Positions 6,999 to 12,853 of a stretch of DNA of 12,853 bases are shown one piece after another. Source of the DNA: an uncultured Porphyromonadaceae bacterium. GTDB taxonomy: Bacteria > Bacteroidota > Bacteroidia > Bacteroidales > Muribaculaceae. Position 1 is the first letter of the stretch, and each line of letters opens with the position of its first letter. The position numbers were made by a program, and so were the translations under genes. The stretch lies in contig CAMWQY010000043.1 of assembly GCA_947176355.1 (NCBI GenBank), positions 1-12,853 on the forward strand. The letters are read 5' to 3'. The notes beneath the pieces were generated by a model that had not been told where the DNA came from, searched no databases, and saw only the letters and a list, made by a program, of their open reading frames with translations.

Positions 6999-9575
6999 AT
7001 GAAGAAAACTTTATTTGCATTAGCAACTGCAATCCTTTGCTTTGGCTCTGCTTTGGCAGAAAGTATTTCCGAAAGAGCGGCAAAGGCATGGAAAGATGTA
7101 TATCCGCAGGTGGAGTCGCGTATCAAGGCTCCTACCTTCCCGGATAAGGACTACAACATCACAGATTTCCTTCCCAAAGCCACTAAAAAAGGCAAGAAAA
7201 AGGCTGATATCACTCTGAAAGATAAACATGGAAATGTGCTTTACACTCAAGTGTTCAATTCTGCTATCGCCAAGTGTAGTGCCAATGGTGGTGGTAGAGT
7301 CATCGTTCCCGCCGGCACTTGGCTCACAGGTCCGGTCAAACTCCTCAGCAATGTCAATCTTCATCTTGAAGAAGGGGCAACTCTTCTTTTTACCGACGAT
7401 CCTCATCAGTATTATCCCCTCGTGCTCACTGCATGGGAAGGTATGAATTGCTGGAACTGGAGCCCAATGATCTATGCTTACAAGCAGGAAAACATTGCTA
7501 TTACCGGTAAAGGTACTATCGATGGCGGAGCAAGCCGCGAGAATTGGTGGTCGATGGTAGGCAATGCGAAATGGGGTTGGAAAGATGGTATGCTTTCCCA
7601 GCGCTCCGGCAGAATCATTCTTCAGGATTGGAATGAATCTGGAGTAGATCTTTTTGAGCGTAGACTCGGATCAAACTGGGGTATGCGTCCTCAGCTTGTC
7701 AACCCTGTGGAATGTAAAAACGTCCTTATTGAAGATGTGACTATGCTTCGTTCCGCTTTTTGGGTGATGCACCCTCTAATGTGCCAGAATGTTACTGTTC
7801 GAGGTGTCCATGTGCAGAATGATGGTCCGAACGGCGACGGATGTGATCCTGAGTCATGTAAGGATGTGCTGATCGAAAACTGCTATTTCGACACCGGCGA
7901 TGACTGCATCGCTATCAAGAGTGGACGTAACCGCGACGGACGTGAACGTGCCATCCCAAGCGAGAACATTATCGTAAGAAATTGCCAGATGAAAAATGGC
8001 CATGGTGGTGTTGTTGTCGGTAGCGAGATCTCAGGTGGATATAAAACCCTCTTTGTAGAAAACTGCAAAATGGATAGCCCAGATCTCGAACGTGTCATTC
8101 GAATCAAGACCAATACATGCCGTGGCGGTGTGATTGAAGATATATACGTACGTAATGTAGAAGTTGGTCAGTGTGATGAAGCAGTTCTTAAAATTAACCT
8201 TGATTACGAACCCAATGAAAAGTGTAAACGTGCTTATCCTCCGGTAGTGCGTAACGTATATCTTGAGAATGTAACTTGCAACAAGAGCAAATATGGAGTC
8301 CGCATAATTGGTCTTGAAGACAAGTGTAATGTTTATAATATCGAACTTAAGGATTGCAACTTCAATGGAGTTGCTGATGGCAATAAGATTACCGGAGAAG
8401 TAAAAGATGTAGTTCTTGAAAATGTCAAGATTAATGGAGTTGAAACACCCTACGGCAAACCACTCCCCTACAAGATGGCATTGTCTGAGATGCTTCGCAA
8501 TCCTAAGAGTGAGACCATCGACGTCAGCGGTGTGAAGTGGAGCTACGCAGCGGCAGTTGAACTTGAAGGCATTCTTGCTGCAGCGCGCGCATACAATGAC
8601 AAGGATATGCTTGATTATTTCCTTAATTATACTGACTTCTTCGTAAATCCTGATGGTACTATTAAGGCATTTAAGAAAGAATCCTATAATATCGACAATG
8701 TGAAAGGTGGCATTGAGATCCTTCAGGCTCTTGATATTACAGGCGATGAAAAATACAAGAAAGCTGCAGATAACATTTATGATCAGCTCCTTTCTCAGCC
8801 AAGAACTAAGTCGAAGAATTTCTGGCACAAACAAATTTATCCTTGGCAAGCTTGGCTTGACGGCCTTTATATGGGTCAGCCTTTCTATGCTGAATACGTA
8901 AACCGCTATCTGAATTCAGATCCAAAGCTTTGGAATGATATTGCCAACCAATTCATCACAGTAGGCAAGAAGACCTACGATCCGGCAACAGGACTTTACC
9001 GCCATGCATGGGACGAGAAGAAAAAGCAATTCTGGGCAGATCGTCGCACCGGTCAGTCTGAGCATGCTTGGGGTCGCGCAATGGGCTGGTATATTTGGGC
9101 CATCACCGATGTGCTTGAGAAAATGCCTGCCGACCACCCGAAACGTCCGGAAATGCTTAAACTTCTCAAGAGTGTAGCAGATGGCATAGTGAAATATCAG
9201 GATCCTGAATCCGGAGTATGGTACCAGGTCATGGACTCTCCAAAGCGCCAAGGCAACTACTTGGAAGCAACAGCTTCAGCTATGTTTGTCTACAATCTTC
9301 TTCGTGCAGTGCGTCTTGGTCTGCTTGACGAGTCTTATCTTGCCCCTGCTAAGAAAGGATATGAAGGAATGTTAGAGACCTTTGTCAAAGAGAATGAAGA
9401 TGGCACTGTCTCGCTGACCAACTGCTGCGCAGTAGCCGGTCTCGGTGGTGGAAAAGATCAACGTCGTAATGGTTCATTCCAATATTATCTCAGCGAACCT
9501 ATCCGCGACAATGATGCCAAGGGTGTAGGACCTTTCATTCTTGCCGGTCTCGAATATGAAAATTTGAAAAAGTAA
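6999..9575 (+). CDS. Secreted fusion: GH28 polygalacturonase-type domain + GH105 unsaturated rhamnogalacturonyl hydrolase domain
   Basis: The protein has 858 residues and a signal peptide ending SALA|ES (cleavage after A20), so it is probably periplasmic. Residues about 50-485 are a GH28 beta-helix with near-canonical active-site motifs: NGDG (278-281, D280), GDDC (300-303, D301 and D302), GHG (334-336) and RIK (368-370). SGRNRDGR (308-315) resembles the exo-acting polygalacturonosidase branch. Residues about 490-858 are an (alpha/alpha)6 GH105 domain with AWLDGLYMGQPF (618-629), where D621 is the candidate general acid/base by analogy with YteR, plus WGRAMGWY (691-698) and the C-terminal SFQYYLSEPIRD (826-837). 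GH28 releases saturated GalA; GH105 removes the 4,5-unsaturated uronyl end left by pectate or rhamnogalacturonan lyases. One chain therefore covers hydrolase- and lyase-generated ends. Spacing is 5 bases upstream and 6 bases downstream, in line with one transcript. Fine specificity is inferred. Confidence 0.9.
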   Translation: MKKTLFALATAILCFGSALAESISERAAKAWKDVYPQVESRIKAPTFPDKDYNITDFLPKATKKGKKKADITLKDKHGNVLYTQVFNSAIAKCSANGGGRVIVPAGTWLTGPVKLLSNVNLHLEEGATLLFTDDPHQYYPLVLTAWEGMNCWNWSPMIYAYKQENIAITGKGTIDGGASRENWWSMVGNAKWGWKDGMLSQRSGRIILQDWNESGVDLFERRLGSNWGMRPQLVNPVECKNVLIEDVTMLRSAFWVMHPLMCQNVTVRGVHVQNDGPNGDGCDPESCKDVLIENCYFDTGDDCIAIKSGRNRDGRERAIPSENIIVRNCQMKNGHGGVVVGSEISGGYKTLFVENCKMDSPDLERVIRIKTNTCRGGVIEDIYVRNVEVGQCDEAVLKINLDYEPNEKCKRAYPPVVRNVYLENVTCNKSKYGVRIIGLEDKCNVYNIELKDCNFNGVADGNKITGEVKDVVLENVKINGVETPYGKPLPYKMALSEMLRNPKSETIDVSGVKWSYAAAVELEGILAAARAYNDKDMLDYFLNYTDFFVNPDGTIKAFKKESYNIDNVKGGIEILQALDITGDEKYKKAADNIYDQLLSQPRTKSKNFWHKQIYPWQAWLDGLYMGQPFYAEYVNRYLNSDPKLWNDIANQFITVGKKTYDPATGLYRHAWDEKKKQFWADRRTGQSEHAWGRAMGWYIWAITDVLEKMPADHPKRPEMLKLLKSVADGIVKYQDPESGVWYQVMDSPKRQGNYLEATASAMFVYNLLRAVRLGLLDESYLAPAKKGYEGMLETFVKENEDGTVSLTNCCAVAGLGGGKDQRRNGSFQYYLSEPIRDNDAKGVGPFILAGLEYENLKK

Positions 9576-9581
9576 ATTAAG

Positions 9582-11717
9582 ATGAAATTATTAGGCAGAT
9601 CACTCTGTGTAATAAACATGGGCACCGTCGCGGCAAATCTACTTGTCGCGACGGCAATCATGTCCGGTTGTGGCTCTAACAACGGAAAAATAGATCGCTA
9701 TGCGTTAGTGACAAGGAATAATCCTCATGTGACAGCTATTGACACTATGGCATCTCTTACTGTTGGCAACGGTGGATTCGCTTTCACTGCGGATGTCACC
9801 GGTCTGCAGACATTTCCTGAATTATATTCAGCCGGTGTTCCTCTCGGGACTATGAGCGATTGGGGATGGCATAGCTTCCCTAACGACAACGACTATAAAT
9901 TTGAGGAGACTCTTAAAGAATATGACTTTGGTCGAGGCAGAACTGAACTTTACTCCGTACAGTTTAAGGAAGATGGACGAAATAAAGATGCAGCAAATTA
10001 TTTTCGAGTAAATCCTCATCGATTGCATCTTGGAGCTCTTGGATTCAAAGGTATTTATGCCGATTCTCTCTCAGATATAAATCAGACACTCGACATGTGG
10101 AATGGAGTCATTAATTCATGTTTTAAGTCTGATGGCAAGAAAGTGGAAGTAAAGACCTCAGTTGATCCTGAGCTTGATCTTGTGGGTGCTATCATCAATG
10201 ATGAAGGGAGACATTCTATTTCTCTGCGTCTTCCCTACCCTACAGGAAAGCATAGCGATGATGCCTGCGACTGGGATGCGGATTCCCTTCACTTCACTGA
10301 GATAGTGTTGTCAGAGCCTGGTAAAGCCATAGTAAAACATACCCTTGACTCTACCTCTTACTACATTACCCTCAACTGGGATGGAAAGACTGAAGCTACT
10401 TTAGAGAAGGCAAATGAAGTCCTCATATCCCCTGATACTGACAAATGGAGTATAACTGCTCAGTTTACAGAAGACATGACAGATGGCTCAAATATCAAGG
10501 CAGATAAGGTAGTGGCAGATGCAAGTGAATACTGGCAGAAGTTCTGGAAGGAAGGAGGAGTTGTAGATTTCAGCAACTGTACTGACCCACGTTCAAAAGA
10601 ACTTGAACGCCGAGTTGTCTTGTCACAATATCTTCTTGCTACCAACTGTGCCGGATCGACACCTCCACAGGAAACCGGACTCACCTATAATTCATGGTTC
10701 GGGAAATATCATTTGGAGATGATCTGGTGGCATCAAGCTCAGTTTGCTCTTTATGGCCATGAAGATCTTCTTGCCCGTACACTTCCTTGGTATGAGAAAG
10801 CTGAAGCTAATGCTAAGTCTATTGCAGAGCGTCAAGGTTTCGAAGGAGTGCGCTGGATGAAGATGACAGATCCTTCTTCAATAGAAGCTCCGTCAGGTGT
10901 AGGCTCATTCCTTATCTGGCAACAGCCACATCTCATTTATCTTGCCGAACTTCTTTATAGAGCTAATCCTGATTCAGCTGTGCTCAATAAGTATTATCCA
11001 CTCATCGACAAGACTGCTGAATTCATGGCCTCTTTTGCTGACTGGGACGATGAAAAAGGAAGATACATTCTGAAAGGTATTATTCCGGCCCAAGAAACAC
11101 TAAAGGCTTCAGAGACTGTCAATCCGCCGTTTGAACTTTCATATTGGCATTTCGGTCTGAATACAGCTCAAAAGTGGAGAGAACGTATGGGACTTGAAAG
11201 AAAGCCGGAATGGGATAAAATCACAAATAATTTATCTCACTTAGCAGCAAAAGATTCCCTTTATCTTGCGGCTGAGACAGCACCTCAGACATACGAAGAC
11301 ATTCGCTTCACTTCCGACCACATGGCTGTGCTTGGTTCTCTCGGTATTCTTCCTGCTTCGCCACTTGCCGACCCAAAAATCCTTGACAATACCTTTGACT
11401 GGGTCTACAAGAATTGGAACTGGGATAAGACTTGGGGCTGGGACTATCCTACCACTGCTATGTGTGCTGTCCGTGTAGGCCAGCCTGAAAAGGCTATCGA
11501 TGCCCTTTTGATGGATAAACGTACGAACACATATTTGCCCAATGGTCACAACTTCCAGGACAATCGTCTTCGTTGCTACCTTCCCGGAAACGGTGGCCTA
11601 TTGACTGCTGTTGCCCTCATGACTGCAGGTTGGGACGGTTGTGAAATTGAAAATCCCGGATTCCCCAAGGATGGTACTTGGGACGTCCGCTGGGAAGGCA
11701 TAAAACCACTTCCCTAA
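9582..11717 (+). CDS. Putative lipoprotein, six-hairpin glycosidase-like enzyme of unassigned family
   Basis: This 711-residue protein has a lipoprotein-like N-terminus: K2 and R6, a hydrophobic stretch, then MSGC with C30 as the lipidated residue. No acidic cluster follows the Cys, so surface export through the Bacteroidetes lipoprotein export signal seems unlikely and a periplasm-facing anchor is more plausible. Residues about 45-300 look like a beta-rich N-terminal domain (VGNGGFAFTADVTGLQTFPE, 61-80). Residues about 310-690 look like an (alpha/alpha)6 barrel reminiscent of GH65/GH95-type enzymes: PPQETGLTYNSWFGKYHLEM (361-380), IWWHQAQFALYG (381-392), VRWMKMTDP (423-431), YWHFGLNTAQKW (521-532) and PGNGGLLTAVALMTAGWDG (668-686). 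E379 is one candidate catalytic acid, which is speculative. I cannot assign a CAZy family. Between GH28/GH105 and GH106 genes, a role on rhamnogalacturonan side chains or oligosaccharides is likely. M13 and M27 are alternative starts but would lose the charged signal. Confidence 0.7.
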   Translation: MKLLGRSLCVINMGTVAANLLVATAIMSGCGSNNGKIDRYALVTRNNPHVTAIDTMASLTVGNGGFAFTADVTGLQTFPELYSAGVPLGTMSDWGWHSFPNDNDYKFEETLKEYDFGRGRTELYSVQFKEDGRNKDAANYFRVNPHRLHLGALGFKGIYADSLSDINQTLDMWNGVINSCFKSDGKKVEVKTSVDPELDLVGAIINDEGRHSISLRLPYPTGKHSDDACDWDADSLHFTEIVLSEPGKAIVKHTLDSTSYYITLNWDGKTEATLEKANEVLISPDTDKWSITAQFTEDMTDGSNIKADKVVADASEYWQKFWKEGGVVDFSNCTDPRSKELERRVVLSQYLLATNCAGSTPPQETGLTYNSWFGKYHLEMIWWHQAQFALYGHEDLLARTLPWYEKAEANAKSIAERQGFEGVRWMKMTDPSSIEAPSGVGSFLIWQQPHLIYLAELLYRANPDSAVLNKYYPLIDKTAEFMASFADWDDEKGRYILKGIIPAQETLKASETVNPPFELSYWHFGLNTAQKWRERMGLERKPEWDKITNNLSHLAAKDSLYLAAETAPQTYEDIRFTSDHMAVLGSLGILPASPLADPKILDNTFDWVYKNWNWDKTWGWDYPTTAMCAVRVGQPEKAIDALLMDKRTNTYLPNGHNFQDNRLRCYLPGNGGLLTAVALMTAGWDGCEIENPGFPKDGTWDVRWEGIKPLP
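9625..9654 (+). other. Strong stem-loop inside the lipoprotein signal coding region
   Basis: The arms CCGTCGCGGCAA (9625-9636) and TTGTCGCGACGG (9643-9654) form a 12-bp stem in RNA (11 Watson-Crick pairs plus one G-U) with a 6-base loop. The outer 8 bp are perfect and very GC-rich. It begins 43 bases after the first base of the start codon at 9582 and lies between the in-frame ATGs at 9618 and 9660. No T-tract follows, so it is not a typical terminator. A role in translation pausing, mRNA processing or internal attenuation within the operon is possible but unproven. Confidence 0.55.
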
Positions 11718-11804
11718 TTATCTAAGGGTTATGATGCCTGATACGCATCATAACTCACCATAAATAAAAAAACACCTAAAATCATTAAACGGCTCATAAC
11801 CTAT
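11718..11804 (+). other. 87-base intergenic leader before the GH106 gene
   Basis: This is the second-longest gap in the window. It holds a strong hairpin at 11726-11756, an A-rich stretch, and a second copy of TCATAAC at 11794-11800 just before the start codon. No clear TTTG/TAnnTTTG promoter was found. The sequence could be an intercistronic leader that modulates expression of the rhamnosidase. Confidence 0.5.
11726..11756 (+). other. Intercistronic stem-loop upstream of the GH106 gene
   Basis: GTTATGATGC (11728-11737) and GCATCATAAC (11745-11754) are a perfect 10-bp inverted repeat with a 7-base loop. One G-U and one G-C pair extend it to 12 bp (11726-11756). It starts 8 bases after the stop codon of the lipoprotein gene. 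The bases after it are A-rich rather than T-rich, so an intrinsic terminator is not supported on this strand. It may protect the upstream mRNA 3' end, act as a protein operator, or serve as a leader structure for the GH106 gene. Confidence 0.6.
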
Positions 11805-12853
11805 ATGAAATCGAAATACCAAAAATTTGCAACTGCTTGTATTCTGGGTAGCGCAATATTCTTTACGCATGCCGGCGACAAATCTACCGACTGGTATGCA
11901 GAGACTACTGTCAATAAGCCATTCGTAAGATGGTGGTGGCAAGGAAGTGCGGTGGATCCGGAAGGACTTACTTTCAATCTCGAAGAATTTTCTCGCCAAG
12001 GATTGGGTGGCTTCGAAATCACTCCAATCTACGGAGTTCAAGGCAACGAAGCTAATGACATTCCATATTTATCCGATAAGTGGATGGATATGCTCCGACA
12101 TGTGACTAATGAAAGCCATCGACTTGGTCTACAACCTGAAATGAACAATGGCACAGGTTGGCCTTTCGGAGGTCCGGAGGTGACTGAAAATGAGAGCGCC
12201 CAAAAACTGATTATTGAAAAGTGGACTGTTGAACCGGGAAAGAAACTCGGTGTAAAAATAGAACCGCAAGATGAAAAGCAACGTAAAATTGCTACTGTAG
12301 AAAAAATCATGGCTGTTGACGGTGATACTCGAATCGACATCACCGATAAGCTGAAGAAAGACGGTACTCTCAATTGGACTGCTCCTAAGAAGGGGAACTG
12401 GGAAGTATATGCTCTTTTTGCAGGAAGAACTTTCCAGAAAGTCAAACGTGCTGCTCCCGGAGGTGAAGGATATGTAGTCAACCATTACGACAGTACTGCC
12501 GTAAAAAAATATCTCGACCGTTTCGACCGAGCTTTTGCCGGAAAAGAAGACACCTTCCCAAAGGTGATGTTTAATGATTCATACGAGGTATACGGTTCAG
12601 ACTGGACTAAGGGTCTGTTTGATGAATTCGTCAAAGACCATGGTTATCGTCTTGAACAATATCTTCCTGAATTTGCAGACCAGAACAATCAGACCGAACT
12701 TAGAGGACGCATTATTAGAGACTACAGATATACTCTTGCCAGAGTACTTCGCGATAACTTTACTGATGTATGGACTAAGTGGGCTCATAGTCACGGAGCT
12801 CAAATTCGCAATCAAAGTCATGGAAGCCCCGCGAATATTATTGACCTTTATGC
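11805..12853 (+). CDS. GH106-type alpha-L-rhamnosidase, N-terminal part (3' end outside window)
   Basis: The frame is open from the ATG at 11805 to the window edge, giving 349 complete codons. A signal peptide (MKSKYQKFATACILGSAIFF, probable cleavage after THA at residue 23) points to the periplasm. The start of the mature protein carries FVRWWWQGSAVDPEGLTFNL (40-59), GLGGFEITPIYG (67-78) and EMNNGTGWPFGGP (112-124), which I recognise as the N-terminal part of the GH106 catalytic domain. MFNDSYEVYGSDW (255-267) is the segment where the family's general acid glutamate is expected; E261 is the candidate. GYRLEQYLPEF (280-290) and the helix after it also fit. Family members, such as B. thetaiotaomicron BT0986, remove alpha-L-rhamnose from rhamnogalacturonans. 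Full members are much longer, so more than half of the gene is probably missing. It follows an 87-base structured leader, so it may be controlled separately. Confidence 0.88.
   Translation, partial: MKSKYQKFATACILGSAIFFTHAGDKSTDWYAETTVNKPFVRWWWQGSAVDPEGLTFNLEEFSRQGLGGFEITPIYGVQGNEANDIPYLSDKWMDMLRHVTNESHRLGLQPEMNNGTGWPFGGPEVTENESAQKLIIEKWTVEPGKKLGVKIEPQDEKQRKIATVEKIMAVDGDTRIDITDKLKKDGTLNWTAPKKGNWEVYALFAGRTFQKVKRAAPGGEGYVVNHYDSTAVKKYLDRFDRAFAGKEDTFPKVMFNDSYEVYGSDWTKGLFDEFVKDHGYRLEQYLPEFADQNNQTELRGRIIRDYRYTLARVLRDNFTDVWTKWAHSHGAQIRNQSHGSPANIIDLY

Noticed and set aside
7035..7086. Hairpin CCTTTGC/GCAAAGG in the signal codons of the GH28-GH105 gene
   Set aside because: Only 7 bp with a loop of nearly 40 bases; too weak to compare with the other two start-proximal hairpins.
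8031..8849. Minus-strand open frame of 272 codons within the GH28-GH105 gene
   Set aside because: It is the antisense shadow of a well-supported gene, and its translation shows no recognisable domain and an Ile/Phe/Asn-rich composition typical of antisense frames.
9618..9662. In-frame ATGs at 9618 and 9660 as starts of the 711-aa protein
   Set aside because: Both would remove the positively charged start of the lipoprotein signal; the ATG at 9582 also sits 6 bases after the previous stop, like its neighbours.
11726..11756. Intrinsic terminator after the lipoprotein gene
   Set aside because: The downstream sequence is A-rich rather than T-rich on the transcribed strand, so the hairpin alone does not support termination.

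Overview
The window looks like a Bacteroidales chromosome segment (gut Bacteroides, Prevotella or Muribaculaceae type). The reasons are the protein families present, A-rich translation starts without strong Shine-Dalgarno sequences, moderate GC, and a Bacteroidetes-style pectin-degradation gene set. The assignment is an inference from family knowledge; the exact genus cannot be fixed from the sequence alone.

All genes lie on the + strand and are tightly packed, so they read like one long operon or two back-to-back ones. From left to right: (1) the 3' end of an altronate oxidoreductase/tagaturonate reductase (uxaB); (2) a 121-base gap with a strong stem-loop; (3) altronate dehydratase (uxaA); (4) uronate isomerase (uxaC); (5) an ExuT-like hexuronate MFS transporter, 2 bases after uxaC; (6) a secreted two-domain protein, CE12-type acetylesterase plus GH28; (7) a second secreted two-domain protein, GH28 plus GH105; (8) a putative lipoprotein of 711 aa with a six-hairpin glycosidase-like C-terminal half; (9) an 87-base gap with another strong stem-loop; (10) the first 349 codons of a secreted GH106-type alpha-L-rhamnosidase, cut by the window edge.

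Working model (inference): deacetylation, GalA release, removal of unsaturated galacturonyl ends and rhamnose removal take place in the periplasm on rhamnogalacturonan/pectin oligosaccharides. ExuT then imports free uronic acid. UxaC, UxaB and UxaA convert D-galacturonate through tagaturonate and altronate to 2-keto-3-deoxygluconate (KDG). KDG kinase, KDPG aldolase, KduI/KduD, pectate or rhamnogalacturonan lyases, a SusC/SusD pair and a regulator are not in the window and would have to be encoded elsewhere.

Beyond the genes, the most unusual features are the two domain fusions, the divergent GH28 active site in the first fusion, the 711-aa protein that I cannot place in a named family, and a set of strong RNA hairpins. 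Two hairpins lie inside signal-peptide coding regions and two lie between genes without a U-tract. The one before the GH106 gene has a second possible pairing partner next to the start codon. No tRNA, rRNA, CRISPR array, insertion sequence or minus-strand gene was found.
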